Assembly (NCBI GenBank): GCA_965276815.1
Contig: CBDIBE010000011.1
Coordinates: 372,001 to 436,000, forward strand
DNA from: JAVVHH01 sp965276815
GTDB lineage: Bacteria; Pseudomonadota; Alphaproteobacteria; Acetobacterales; Acetobacteraceae
Length of the DNA: 64,000 nucleotides
Reading direction: 5' to 3'
Under the pieces are notes generated by a model. That model had not been told where the DNA came from. It made no database searches and saw nothing but the letters and a program-made list of their open reading frames with translations. Positions 49,942 through 60,237 of this stretch are shown here, piece after piece (positions within the stretch are counted from its first letter, which is position 1; every line of letters begins with the position of its first letter). The position numbers were made by a program, and so were the translations under genes.

Positions 49942-51179
49942 CCGACGACCCCGTCCCCGAGCCGTCCGAAGAAATCGAGCCGGCCGCCCCGGTAGTTCCC
50001 GGACGCGCCCGCATCGATCCCCCGCCGCAGCGGCGGCGCATGGACGTGCTGCCCGTGCTGTATCTGTTGGGATTCTTGGTGCTGGCCGGGGCGCTGGCCT
50101 ACCTCTACATCAACCCAATCGCGCCGCCGCAACCGCCGGAGCAGGCGAGCCAGGTCGGCACGCTGCAGGAACAGGTGGCCGGGCTGAAGAGCCAGCTCGA
50201 CCAGCTCGCGACCCGGCCAGCGCCGGCCCCCACAGCGTCACCGGCGCTGACCGAGATGCAGACGCAATTGGCGGCGCTGAACCAGCGTTTGAGCGATCTG
50301 GCGAACCGGCCTGCGCCGGCGGCGACGGCGCCACCGGGTCAGGCGCAAATCCAGTCGCGGCTGGACGACCTGGACCGGAAGATCGCGACGCTCTCGGCGA
50401 CTTCGAGCGCTGCGCCGGCCGGGCTTGCGGCGCTGGGCGCCCAGGTGCAGGCACTGCAGAGCCGGCCGCCGGTCGATCTCGGGCCGCTCACCGGCCGCAT
50501 ACAAGCCTCCGAAAACCGCGAGCAGCAGATCGCGCAGCAACTTGGCGCGGTGCAGCAATCCTTCCAGCAGATCGGCCAACGCCTCGATGGGCTGACCAAC
50601 GATCTCCACGGCGCCGGGACGCAGACCGCCGGGCAGATCGATGCGCTGTCCAAGCAGTTGGAAGCGGTCAAGGCGGAAGCCGACAAGACCGCCGGCGCAC
50701 TGGCCGCCACCACGCAGCGGGCTGAGCGGATCGGGCGCATCGCCGCCGCCAGCGAGGCGCTGGCCTCCGGGCAGCCGATCGGGCAACTCCCGGGAGCCCC
50801 GCCTGCCCTGGCGCGCTTCGCCACGCAGGCGCCCCCGACCGAGGCCGGATTGCGGGTCGCCTTCCCCAAATTTGCCGACGCGGCGCAGCATGCGAGCCAG
50901 CCCGCCGTGATGGACAATGAGGATTTCGGGACGCGGCTTTGGAGCCGCGCGCAGCAGCTCGTCAATGTCCGCCAGGGTGATCGCGTCCTGGTCGGCGACC
51001 CGATCGCCGGCGTGCTCGCCCAGGCGCACAACGCGCTGGATCTGGGCGACCTGAAGGGCGCCGTGCAGGCGCTCCACGGTCTGGCGGGCCCGGCGTTGGC
51101 GGCGATGCAGCCCTGGCTCGACCAGGCACAATCCTTGCTCGACGCCCAGGGCGCGCTCGCGACGATGGCGGCCGGCTGA
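49938..51179 (+). CDS. Mitofilin/Mic60-like inner-membrane protein
   Basis: A 413-residue protein of the alphaproteobacterial Mic60 type. A short acidic N-terminus is followed by one membrane helix (VLPVLYLLGFLVLAGALAYLYI, about residues 39-60). A long periplasmic coiled coil comes next (about residues 70-270, rich in Gln/Ala, with Pro-Ala linkers), and then a C-terminal domain with AFPKFADAAQHAS, RAQQLVNVRQGDRVLVGDP and LDLGDLKGAVQAL. Mitochondrial Mic60 shapes cristae and the bacterial forms shape intracytoplasmic membranes. Its place between hemD and hemY is the conserved operon context for this family. It overlaps hemY by one base. Confidence 0.85.
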   Translation: MTDDPVPEPSEEIEPAAPVVPGRARIDPPPQRRRMDVLPVLYLLGFLVLAGALAYLYINPIAPPQPPEQASQVGTLQEQVAGLKSQLDQLATRPAPAPTASPALTEMQTQLAALNQRLSDLANRPAPAATAPPGQAQIQSRLDDLDRKIATLSATSSAAPAGLAALGAQVQALQSRPPVDLGPLTGRIQASENREQQIAQQLGAVQQSFQQIGQRLDGLTNDLHGAGTQTAGQIDALSKQLEAVKAEADKTAGALAATTQRAERIGRIAAASEALASGQPIGQLPGAPPALARFATQAPPTEAGLRVAFPKFADAAQHASQPAVMDNEDFGTRLWSRAQQLVNVRQGDRVLVGDPIAGVLAQAHNALDLGDLKGAVQALHGLAGPALAAMQPWLDQAQSLLDAQGALATMAAG

Positions 51180-52468
51180 TGCGCGCTGCGATCCTCCTGG
51201 TCATCGCCGCGATCCTATGCGTGGCCGGCGCCTGGTGGCTCTCGGGCGTGCCCGGGACGCTGAGCGTCACCATCGCGGACACGACGATCGAGGCGGCGAC
51301 GCCTGTCGCCATCACGCTGATCGCCCTGCTGTTCCTGGCGATCTACCTGGTGCTGCGGCTGATCGCCTGGTTGCTCAGCCTGCCCGGGCGGAACCGGCGC
51401 TGGCGGTCGCGGCGGAGCCGGGAGCAGGGCGATGCCGCCGTGAACCGCACGCTGATCGCGCTGGCGGCGAACGATGCGGGCGCGGCCAGGCGCGAGGCGG
51501 AGCGGAGCCGGCGCTATCTGGGCGACACGCCGTTGACCTTGCTGCTGGCCGCGCAGGCGGGGCGGCAGGCCGGACGCGATGCGGAAGCCGAAGCGGCGTT
51601 CCGGCTGCTGGCGGACAGCAAGGACGGGCGGCTGCTCGGCTTGCGCGGGTTGCTGCGCCAGGCGGTGCATAAGCAGGATTGGGCCACCGCGACGGCGCTG
51701 GCGGGCGAGGCGGAGAAGACCCACCCAGGCGCCCGCTGGCTGCGTGACGAACGGCGCAACATGGCGCTCCGCCAAGGCGAGTGGAACGAGGCGCTGCGGC
51801 TATCCGGCCCGGAGGACCGTGCCGCGCTCTCCGTCGCCGCGGCCGATCACGCGGCGGACCCGAGCGCCTCGCTGCGTTTGGCGCGCCAGGCCTTCGAGGC
51901 CGACCCGGCGCTGGTTTCGGCCGCCGTGGCCTATGCGCGCCGCCTGCGCGACGCCGGCCGGCGCGGGACGGCGCAGGATGTCCTGCGGCGGTCCTGGTCG
52001 CTGAACCCGCACCCGGACAGCGCCGCGGAATACGTGCGCATGGCGCCGAACAAGCTCGAAGCGGCGCGGGAGCTGGCGGTGCTGGTCCGCGCCAACCCAA
52101 ACCACGCAGAGAGCCACATCGCGGTCGGCCGCGCAGCGCTGGACGCCGGTCTCACCAACGAGGCGCGCAAGCAAGTCGAGCAGGCGCAGGCGGAGGGGCT
52201 GAACCAGCGCCGAGTTTGGACCCTGCTCGCCGACATCGCCGCGATGGAGGGCAAGCCAGACGAGGCGCAAGATGCGCTGCGGCACGTGTCCGATGCCGAT
52301 CCGGACCCGGTCTGGCGCTGCACGCGCTGCGGCACGCAGCACGCCGCCTGGCACGCCATCTGCGACGTGTGCGACTCGACCGGAACGATCGCCTGGGTGC
52401 AGCCGACGGAAGGCGCCTTGCACGCGCCGCGCCTGCCCGAGCCGGAGGCGATCGAGGGCCTGACCTGA
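51179..52468 (+). CDS. hemY: HemY-like membrane TPR protein with C-terminal metal-binding ribbon
   Basis: A 429-residue protein. Two N-terminal membrane helices (AILLVIAAILCVAGAWWL, ITLIALLFLAIYLVLRLI) precede an Arg-rich cytoplasmic linker. TPR-like helices follow (NRTLIALAANDAGAARREAE, GQAGRDAEAEAAFRLL-like, and others). The C-terminus has WRCTRCGTQHAAWHAICDVC, a four-Cys ribbon resembling the rubredoxin-type domain of LapB/YciM. Although named HemY by operon context, it has no known catalytic function. The LapB-like end hints at an envelope-assembly or proteolysis-adaptor role. It is the last gene of the hemC-hemD-mic60 operon. Confidence 0.85.
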   Translation: MRAAILLVIAAILCVAGAWWLSGVPGTLSVTIADTTIEAATPVAITLIALLFLAIYLVLRLIAWLLSLPGRNRRWRSRRSREQGDAAVNRTLIALAANDAGAARREAERSRRYLGDTPLTLLLAAQAGRQAGRDAEAEAAFRLLADSKDGRLLGLRGLLRQAVHKQDWATATALAGEAEKTHPGARWLRDERRNMALRQGEWNEALRLSGPEDRAALSVAAADHAADPSASLRLARQAFEADPALVSAAVAYARRLRDAGRRGTAQDVLRRSWSLNPHPDSAAEYVRMAPNKLEAARELAVLVRANPNHAESHIAVGRAALDAGLTNEARKQVEQAQAEGLNQRRVWTLLADIAAMEGKPDEAQDALRHVSDADPDPVWRCTRCGTQHAAWHAICDVCDSTGTIAWVQPTEGALHAPRLPEPEAIEGLT

Positions 52469-52474
52469 CGACCC

Positions 52475-53475
52475 TCAGGCCGCCAGCTTCACGGCGTGGA
52501 GCTCGGGCAGCTCGTCCAGGTGGCAGGCGGCGAGCTGCCCTGGACCGCTAGTTTGCATCTTCCGAAGCTTGGGCTCTTCGATCCGGCAGCGGTCGAAGAC
52601 ATACGGGCAACGTGTGTGGAAGCGGCAGCCGCTGGGCGGATTGATCGGGCTCGGGACGTCGCCGGTGAGGATGATCCGCTCGCGCTTGGCGGCCGGGTCG
52701 GGGACCGGGACGGCAGAGAGCAGGCAGCGCGTGTAGGGATGGCGGGGGCTCGCGAACAGCGTGCGGCGGTCGGCGATCTCGACGATCTTGCCGAGATACA
52801 TGACGGCAATCCGGTGCGTCAGATGCTCGACGATCGCCAGATCGTGGCTGATGAACAGGAGCGCCAGGCCGAGCTGGTCCTGCAGATCGGAGAGCAGGTT
52901 GACGATCTGCGCCTTGACCGAGACGTCGAGCGCGGACACGGCTTCGTCGCAGATGATCAGGTCGGCGCCAGGGGCGAGCGCACGGGCGATGCCGATACGC
53001 TGGCGCTGGCCGCCGCTGAACTCGTGCGGGAAGCGGCGGACGGCGTCGCGCGGCAGGCGGACCGTGTCCATCAGCTTGGCGACCCGGGCGTCGATGCCGT
53101 CGGTCATGCCGAAATTGCGCAGCGGCTCGGCAATGATGTCGCCGACGCGCATGCGCGGATTGAGGCTGCTGAACGGATCCTGGAACACGATTTGGACCCG
53201 GCGGCGCAGGTTGCGGAGCTGACTGAGCGGCAGGTTGTCGATGCGGCTGCCGTCCAGGCGCACCTCGCCGTCCGTGGGCTCGATCAGGCGCAGGATCGAC
53301 TTGCCGACCGTGCTTTTGCCGCAACCGCTCTCGCCGACCAGGGACAGGGTTTCGCCGCGTTGGATCGAGAAGGTGACGCCATCGACCGCGTAGACCTTGC
53401 CGGTGACCCCGCCGAGGATGCCGCCGCGGATCGGGTAGTGCTTTTTGAGGTTGTAGACTTCGAGGAGCGCCCGGC

Positions 53476-53479
<4 letters not shown>
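52475..53479 (-). CDS. Peptide-type ABC transporter ATP-binding protein (DppF-like)
   Basis: A 334-residue ATPase. It begins LLEVYNLKKHYPIRGGILG. It has Walker A GESGCGKSTVGKS, signature FSGGQRQRIGIARALA, Walker B LIICDEAVSALD, and the terminal Cys motif GCRFHTRCPYVFDRC of the oligopeptide-transporter group. The Walker B reads DEAVS rather than DEPVS, a minor change that keeps the catalytic Glu. It overlaps the DppD-like gene by 4 nt. It is the last gene of a six-gene importer operon. Confidence 0.93.
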
Positions 53480-54483
<1,004 letters not shown>

Positions 54484-54513
<30 letters not shown>

Positions 54514-54564
54514 GGCACGCCGCTCCGCACTTGCTTGTTCACCGAGCCCCGATCGCCGATCACC
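54484..54564. repeat. Heptamer repeat element [RGTGAYC]4 with inverted half, second copy
   Basis: Four direct heptamers at 54484-54511 read GGTGACC, GGTGACC, GGTGATC, GGTGATC. After 35 nt come CCCC (54547-54550), then inverted GATCGCC and GATCACC (54551-54564). The order, number and CCCC boundary match the copy at 4542-4598. This copy lies between the permease and ATPase genes of an operon and contributes the 5' end of the ATPase reading frame. Confidence 0.7.
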
Positions 54565-54568
54565 TGCT

Positions 54569-55498
54569 TCACAGGCGCTTTGCCATGCGCGGGTCGAGCG
54601 CATCCCGGAGGCCGTCGCCGAGGAGGTTTACGGCCAGGACGGTGAGGGAGAGGAACACCGCCGGAAACAGCACGATATAGGGCTTGACCTGCCAGAGCGC
54701 CCGGCCCTCGGCCATGATGTTGCCCCAGGACGGGATGATCGGCGGAGTGCCGGCGCCGATGAAGGAGAGGATCGCCTCGGTGATCATGGCGGAGGCGCAA
54801 ATGTAAGTGGCCTGCACGACGATCGGCGCCAGCGTGTTGGGGACGATGTGGCGCCAGATGATCAACGGCACGCTGGTGCCAGAGGCGGTTGCGGCTTCCA
54901 CGTAGGGCTGCTCGCGCAGGCTCAACACGACGCCGCGGACCAGGCGCGAGACCCGGGGAATCTCGGCAACGGTGATGGCGATGACCACGTTGCCGACGCT
55001 GCCGCGCGTCAGTGCCATCAGCGCGATCGCAAGCAGGATCGGCGGGATCGACATCAGCCCGTCCATCACCCGCATGATCAGGCTGTCCGCCCAGCGGACG
55101 AAGCCGGAGACGAGGCCGATGACCATCCCAATGACGCTGGCCAGGGCGGCGACCGCAAAGCCGACGATCAGCGAGACCCGCGTTCCGAACAGCACCCGCG
55201 AGTAGACGTCCCGGCCCAGCATGTCGGTGCCGAACCAGTAGGTCCCGGAGGGCTCGCGCAGCCGCTTGGCCGGGGCGAGCGCCGTCGGGTCGACGGTGCC
55301 GAGAAAGGGCGCGAAAACGGCGATTAAAAAGATCAACAGCAGGATCGCGCCGCCGATCGCCATTGTCGGGTAGCGGTGGACGAAGGTATGGACCCGGCCG
55401 CGCACCCGCACCGGCGGCAACACGTCGGGCATGACCGGCGCCGGAGTGACATGGGCCACCAGCGACGCGGCGACCGGGGCCTCGATGGTCGTGCTCAA
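54569..55498 (-). CDS. Peptide-type ABC transporter permease (DppC-like)
   Basis: A 309-residue permease with the class signature YWFGTDMLGRDVYSRVLFG and EAA loop YVEAATASGTSVPLIIWRHI. It also has GAGTPPIIPSWGNIMAEGR and the C-terminal LGDGLRDALDPRMAKRL. TTG 55498 overlaps the stop of the DppB-like gene as TTGA. The N-terminal 40 residues are an unusual Pro/Val-rich cytoplasmic leader. It forms the channel with the DppB-like subunit. Confidence 0.92.
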   Translation of the reverse strand: MSTTIEAPVAASLVAHVTPAPVMPDVLPPVRVRGRVHTFVHRYPTMAIGGAILLLIFLIAVFAPFLGTVDPTALAPAKRLREPSGTYWFGTDMLGRDVYSRVLFGTRVSLIVGFAVAALASVIGMVIGLVSGFVRWADSLIMRVMDGLMSIPPILLAIALMALTRGSVGNVVIAITVAEIPRVSRLVRGVVLSLREQPYVEAATASGTSVPLIIWRHIVPNTLAPIVVQATYICASAMITEAILSFIGAGTPPIIPSWGNIMAEGRALWQVKPYIVLFPAVFLSLTVLAVNLLGDGLRDALDPRMAKRL

Positions 55499-56436
55499 TA
55501 GCGTATCCTCGGATCGAACACGGTGTAGAGTAGGTCGACGCCCAGATTGACCAGCACGTAGACGAAGCTGAACATCAGGACGACGCCCTGGATGATCGGG
55601 TAGTCGCGGCGCAGGATCGCGTCGACCACCAGCCGGCCGAGGCCGGGGATGGCGAACACGCTCTCGGTCACCACGGCGCCGCCGATCAGCAGCGCCACGC
55701 CGATCCCGATGACGGTCACGATCGGCACCGCGGCGTTCTTCAGCGCGTGCAGGAACAAGATGGTGTAGCTGCCCACCCCTTTCGCCTTGGCGGTCCGCAC
55801 GTAGTCTTGGCTCAGCACCTCCAGCATGGTGGCCCGGGTGATGCGGGCGATCAGCGCGATATAGACGGCGCCGAGCGTGATCGAGGGCAGGATCAGGTTG
55901 GATAGCCACGGCCACAAGCCGGCGGAGAGCGGCGTGTAACCCTGCACTGGCAGCCAATCGAGTTGCAGGGCGAAGACGTAGGAAAGGACGTAGCCGACGA
56001 CGAAGACCGGGACGGAGAAGCCGAACACCGCCATGATCATGATCAGGCGGTCGATCCAGGTCCCCTGCTTCCAGGCGGCCAGCACCCCCATCGGCACGGC
56101 GATGCCGATGGAGAGGATCAGGGTCAGCACCATGAGCGAGATGGTCGGCTCGAGGCGCTGCTCGATCATCTTGGTGACCGGCAGGTTGGTGAAGATCGAG
56201 GTGCCGAGATTGCCGTTCAGTACGTTCCACAGCCACTCGCCGAAGCGAATGACGAAGGGCCGGTCGAGGCCGAGACTGGCGCGGATGCGTTCGACGTCGG
56301 CGGGGCTGGCCTGGTCGCCGGCAATGATGGCGGCCGGGTCGCCGGGAGCGATGTAGAGCAGGCTGAAAACGAAGAGGGCCACGATCGCCATCACCGGGAT
56401 CGTGGAGAGGATTCTCCGGACGGTGAAGGCGAACAT
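55495..56436 (-). CDS. Peptide-type ABC transporter permease (DppB-like)
   Basis: A 313-residue permease. FTVRRILSTIPVMAIVALFVF and the APGDPAAIIAGDQAS segment are the DppB/OppB hallmark. The EAA loop is YVRTAKAKGVGSYTILFLHAL, and it ends LLYTVFDPRIRY. ATG 56436 shares one base with the stop of the upstream binding-protein gene. It is translationally coupled on both sides within the importer operon. Confidence 0.93.
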   Translation of the reverse strand: MFAFTVRRILSTIPVMAIVALFVFSLLYIAPGDPAAIIAGDQASPADVERIRASLGLDRPFVIRFGEWLWNVLNGNLGTSIFTNLPVTKMIEQRLEPTISLMVLTLILSIGIAVPMGVLAAWKQGTWIDRLIMIMAVFGFSVPVFVVGYVLSYVFALQLDWLPVQGYTPLSAGLWPWLSNLILPSITLGAVYIALIARITRATMLEVLSQDYVRTAKAKGVGSYTILFLHALKNAAVPIVTVIGIGVALLIGGAVVTESVFAIPGLGRLVVDAILRRDYPIIQGVVLMFSFVYVLVNLGVDLLYTVFDPRIRY

Positions 56437-58028
56437 CAGGTCTTCTGGACGCCCCAGAAGACGGGGAACGGGGCCTTGACCACGCCGCTGACGTTCTTCC
56501 GCCAGGACTGGTACTGCAGGAAGAAGCCGGTCGGCGGGTAGATGACGAAATCCATCGCTTTCTGGTTCAGGTCGGCGATGACCTTCTTCTCGGCCTCCAG
56601 GTCCGGGGCGTTGTACCAAGCGTCGATCCCCGCCTCGATCTCCGGCGAGTTCGGCCAGCCGAACCAGGCCTTGTCGCCGCCGCAGTCGAAGGCGGTGTAA
56701 GGCGCCGGATTGGTGCAATCGGCGCCGGCGTGCCAAGTGTGGAAAATGTTCCAGCCACCCTGCGACGGCGGATCCTTCTTGGCGCGGCGGGCGCCGACAG
56801 TGCCCCAGTCGAGCGCCTGATAGTCGACGTCCATGCCGATCTTTTTCAGCAAATCGGCGGTGACGTCGCCCTCCGCCTTGGTGATGGCAACGTCGGTCGC
56901 CACCAGGAGGACGACCTTCTCGCCATTGTAGCCCGCTTCCGCTAGCAGCTTCTTGGCTTCGTCGTATTTGCGGGGGCCGGTGAGGATCTCGCCGCCGGCC
57001 TCGGAATAGACCGGCGTGCCGGGGGTGAAGAAGCTGGGCAGCGGCTTCCACAGCGTCTCGTCGTCGCCGACGACCGCGCGCATGTAGTCGTCCTGGCTCA
57101 GCGCCATCATGACGGCCCGGCGGGCGCGCACGTCGTTGAACGGCGGGTAGAGGTGGTTCATGCGGAACGAGCCGATGTTGCCGAGCGGGTCGGCGATGTC
57201 GACGTTGAGGTTGCGGTTGCGCTTGAGCAGCGGCACCAGGTCGGGGATCGGATTTTCCCACCAATCGACCTCGCCGTTCTGCAGCGCGGCGGCCTTGGTG
57301 GCGTCGTCGGGCAGGATCAACCACTCGATCCGGTCGAACATCATGCGCTTGCCGCCGGAGAGCCAGTCGGCGGCCTCGGACCTAGGCTCGTAACCGGCGA
57401 AGCGCTGGAAGACGGCCTTGCTGCCAGGGACCCACTCGTCCTTGCTGAACGACATCGGGCCGGAGCCCACGTATTCGGAGATCAGCTGGAACGGATCGGT
57501 CTTGGCGATCCGCTCCGGCATGATGAGCGCGACCGGCGCATTGTTCTTGCCGAGCGCGAACAGCATTTTTGGAAATGGCTTGTTGAGGCGGATGGTGATC
57601 GTGCGGTCGTCGGGCGTCTCCATCGCGTCGAGCGTGGCCTTGATCCGCTGGCCCATCGTGTCGCGGACCATCCAGCGGGCGAGGCTCGCGGTCACGTCGC
57701 GGGAGAGCACGGGCGCGCCGTCATGGAATTTCAGGCCGGAACGCAGCTTGAAGGTCCAGATTTTGAAGTCCGGCGAGACCTCGTGCCCCTCGGCCATCTG
57801 CGGCTTGGGGTCGATATGGCTGTCGATGCCGTAGAGCGTGTCCCAGATCATCAGGGCAGCGTTGCGCACGACGTATTGCGTGCCGGCGACGGCATCGAGG
57901 CTGGACAGGTTGGCCTGAGGGACGAAGCGGAGCGTCCGCGCGTCGTTTTGCGCAAGCGAAAGGCGGGGCGCGGCCAGGGTGCCCAAAGTTGCGGCACCGG
58001 CTGACGCCAGGAAGTTACGACGCTTCAT
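56436..58028 (-). CDS. Peptide-type ABC transporter substrate-binding protein 2
   Basis: A 530-residue family-5 binding protein. The signal MKRRNFLASAGAATLGTLAA is Tat-like, with cleavage near LSLAQND. WTFKLRSGLKFHDGAPVLSRD, GSGPMSFSKDEWVPGSKAVF and KKLLAEAGYNGEKVVLL are family segments. It is clearly a paralogue of the next upstream gene. Both share YNGEKVVLL, the DWGTV-RRAKKDP block and a C-terminal FWGVQKT/FWNVKKT. Two binding proteins for one channel suggest related ligands, perhaps different peptides or opines. Confidence 0.92.
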   Translation of the reverse strand: MKRRNFLASAGAATLGTLAAPRLSLAQNDARTLRFVPQANLSSLDAVAGTQYVVRNAALMIWDTLYGIDSHIDPKPQMAEGHEVSPDFKIWTFKLRSGLKFHDGAPVLSRDVTASLARWMVRDTMGQRIKATLDAMETPDDRTITIRLNKPFPKMLFALGKNNAPVALIMPERIAKTDPFQLISEYVGSGPMSFSKDEWVPGSKAVFQRFAGYEPRSEAADWLSGGKRMMFDRIEWLILPDDATKAAALQNGEVDWWENPIPDLVPLLKRNRNLNVDIADPLGNIGSFRMNHLYPPFNDVRARRAVMMALSQDDYMRAVVGDDETLWKPLPSFFTPGTPVYSEAGGEILTGPRKYDEAKKLLAEAGYNGEKVVLLVATDVAITKAEGDVTADLLKKIGMDVDYQALDWGTVGARRAKKDPPSQGGWNIFHTWHAGADCTNPAPYTAFDCGGDKAWFGWPNSPEIEAGIDAWYNAPDLEAEKKVIADLNQKAMDFVIYPPTGFFLQYQSWRKNVSGVVKAPFPVFWGVQKT

Positions 58029-58108
58029 TTGTCCTCGTCCTCAGGGATCCACAGCATAGTAAAGCACGTCTTGGGCCAGTTTTTGAAACACAGGTCCGCG
58101 GCATCGTC

Positions 58109-58127
58109 GTCACCGGGCTTGACCCGG
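58109..58127. repeat. REP-like palindrome ACCGGGCTTGACCCGG
   Basis: GTCACCGGGCTTGACCCGG contains CCGGG (58113-58117) and CCCGG (58123-58127) around CTTGA, inside the 114-bp gap between the two binding-protein genes. This motif type (from memory) is a common dispersed palindrome in alphaproteobacterial genomes. Here it may stabilise the upstream mRNA segment and so raise expression of the first binding protein. Confidence 0.55.
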
Positions 58128-58142
58128 AACAAGTCCGCGGGG

Positions 58143-59726
58143 TCAGGTCTTCTTGACGTTCCAGAAGATCGCAAAGCCGTTCAGGACGCCGTCGAGGTTG
58201 CTGCGATAAGCGGTAGGCTGCAGATACTGGCCCATCGGGATGTATGGGATGGAGCTCAGCGCCGCTTTCTGGATCTCCTCGCAGATTGCCGCCTGGGCGG
58301 GCACGTCGGACGCTTGAAACCACTGGTCGCGCAGCGCCTCGATCTTTGGGTCGGTCGGCCAGCCGTACCAGGCTTGCGCGCCATTGCTGCGCAGCGCGAT
58401 GTGTCCGGCCGGATTGAGCTGGTCGGCGCCGGCCCAGGCGGTGCAGAACGCACTCCAGCCGCCTTGCTCCACCGGGTCCTTCTTGGCGCGGCGGGTGACC
58501 ACGGTCCCCCAATCGGTCGCCACATATTCGACGTTCATGCCAGCCCGCTTCAGCGCGTCGGCGGCGACGTCCGACATCGCTTTCAGCACCGGAAAATCGG
58601 TCGCGGCCAGCAGGACCACTTTTTCCCCGTTGTAGCCGGCGGCCTTCAGTTCGCTCTGAACCTTGTCCATGTCGCGGGGGCCGTTGAACACGTCGAGACC
58701 GGCCGTGCTGGCCATGGGCGTATTAGGGCAGAAGATGCCGACCGGGACGTTCCACATCTTGCTGTCGGTGCCGACCACGGCGGTGACCACGTCCTGCTGG
58801 CTGATCGCGCCGAGCAGCGCCCGGCGGATCGCCGGATTGTTGAACGGTGGTAGCAGATGGTTGAAGCGGATCATGGCCATTTGCCCCGAGGGCTCCTGGA
58901 CGACCACTTTGACCCCGCGGCTCTTCTGGAGGAGGCCCATCAGGTCGGCGGTGGCGTAATCCCACCAGTCCTGCTCACCGTTGATCAGCGCTTGCGCGGC
59001 GGTGGTCGGGTCGGGAATCGTAGTCCACTCGACGCGGTCGAAATTGACGATTTTCGGGCCGGCGGTCATGTCCGGCTTGCCGGTCTCACGCGGAATGTAG
59101 CCGTCGAACTTTTCATACACGGCTTTGGCGCCGGGAATGCGCTCATCGGCCTTGAAGCGGTACGGGCCACTGCCGATCATCTCGGTGACCTGCGTGTTCG
59201 GGTCGGTCTTGGCGAGCCGCTCCGGCATGATCACCGGGTTATAGCCGGGTGTCTTGCCCAGCGCCGATGGCAGCAGCGGAAATGGCCGGTTGAGCCGGAA
59301 AACGATGGTTTTGTCGTCCTTGGCGGAGAGTTCGTCGGTTGCCGCCATCAGGGCGCTGCCAAACGCGTCGCGCTTGCTCCAGCGCTGGATGCTGGCCACG
59401 CAGTCCTGCGCGCGCACCGGCGTGCCGTCATGGAATTTCAGCCCGGCGCGCAATCCGAGCGTCCAGGTCTTGCCGTCCGGATCGGTGTTGAACCCGGCCA
59501 GCATCTGCGGCGAGGGTTGATAGTGGCTGTCGTAGCCGAACAGCGTATCGAACACCATGAAACCGTGATTGCGGGTCACGTAGGCCGTCGTCCACATCGG
59601 GTCGAGGACGGTGAGGTCGGCCTGCGGGATGAAGCGCAGCAGCCGATTACTGTCGGTTTGCGCGATCGCCGGCGTGGCCAGCGAGGCGGCCGTGCCTGCC
59701 ATGAAGGTGCGACGCGAAATCTTCAT
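58143..59726 (-). CDS. Peptide-type ABC transporter substrate-binding protein 1
   Basis: A 527-residue family-5 binding protein, first gene of the importer operon. The Tat-like signal MKISRRTFMAGTAASLATPA is cleaved near IAQTDSN. WTLGLRAGLKFHDGTPVRAQD, GSGPYRFKADERIPGAKAVY and NGEKVVLLAATDFPVLKAM align with the paralogue downstream. GGGGGGAAAGC just before ATG 59726 is a strong ribosome site. The upstream in-frame extension of 41 residues overlaps gtrA's leader and is rejected. The ligand is unknown. Confidence 0.92.
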   Translation of the reverse strand: MKISRRTFMAGTAASLATPAIAQTDSNRLLRFIPQADLTVLDPMWTTAYVTRNHGFMVFDTLFGYDSHYQPSPQMLAGFNTDPDGKTWTLGLRAGLKFHDGTPVRAQDCVASIQRWSKRDAFGSALMAATDELSAKDDKTIVFRLNRPFPLLPSALGKTPGYNPVIMPERLAKTDPNTQVTEMIGSGPYRFKADERIPGAKAVYEKFDGYIPRETGKPDMTAGPKIVNFDRVEWTTIPDPTTAAQALINGEQDWWDYATADLMGLLQKSRGVKVVVQEPSGQMAMIRFNHLLPPFNNPAIRRALLGAISQQDVVTAVVGTDSKMWNVPVGIFCPNTPMASTAGLDVFNGPRDMDKVQSELKAAGYNGEKVVLLAATDFPVLKAMSDVAADALKRAGMNVEYVATDWGTVVTRRAKKDPVEQGGWSAFCTAWAGADQLNPAGHIALRSNGAQAWYGWPTDPKIEALRDQWFQASDVPAQAAICEEIQKAALSSIPYIPMGQYLQPTAYRSNLDGVLNGFAIFWNVKKT

Positions 59727-59814
59727 TGCTTTCCCCCCTTGCCCCCCACCGCGCTTAGGAAACCACGGGCTTGGCCTGCGCGCCAGGAGGTTTCGCGAAA
59801 GCAGGAAATCCATT

Positions 59815-60237
59815 ATGGGACGCGCCATGCGATCTCTGGTCAGTGACAAGACCGGCCTGGCGGTCCGGCAGTTCTTGCAATTCGGGGTGGTCGGCGCGTC
59901 AGGCTTTGTCGTGAACGTGGCAGTCGTCTATTTGCTGCGCGACGCGGTCGGGCTCGCCTGGGCCGGGCTGATCGCCTACTTCGTCGCGGCCACCAGCAAT
60001 TGGGCGCTCAACCGGGTCTGGACGTTTCGCAGCGCGACGCGAGGCGGCTTGGTGCGGCAATGGCTGATGTTCCTTGCCGCCAACACGCTGGGATTCGTGC
60101 TCAATTATGGGACATATCTGGTGCTGATCGCGCTCGTGCCGCTGTGTGCGCGGCAGCCAGTCTATGCCGTGGCGGCCGGGGTCGTCGCCGGACTGTTCGC
60201 CAATTTCAGCCTCTCGCGCCGCCTGGTGTTTCGCTGA
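59815..60237 (+). CDS. gtrA: GtrA family membrane protein
   Basis: A 140-residue protein with four membrane helices: FLQFGVVGASGFVVNVAVVYLL, GLIAYFVAATSNWALNRVWTF, MFLAANTLGFVLNYGTYLVL and YAVAAGVVAGLFANFSLSRR. GtrA proteins are thought to flip polyprenyl-phosphate-linked sugars for modification of surface glycans. AGGA lies 8 nt before ATG 59815. The next gene, a GT2 enzyme, starts inside its stop codon, which supports a functional pair. It is divergent from the binding-protein operon. Confidence 0.9.
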   Translation: MGRAMRSLVSDKTGLAVRQFLQFGVVGASGFVVNVAVVYLLRDAVGLAWAGLIAYFVAATSNWALNRVWTFRSATRGGLVRQWLMFLAANTLGFVLNYGTYLVLIALVPLCARQPVYAVAAGVVAGLFANFSLSRRLVFR

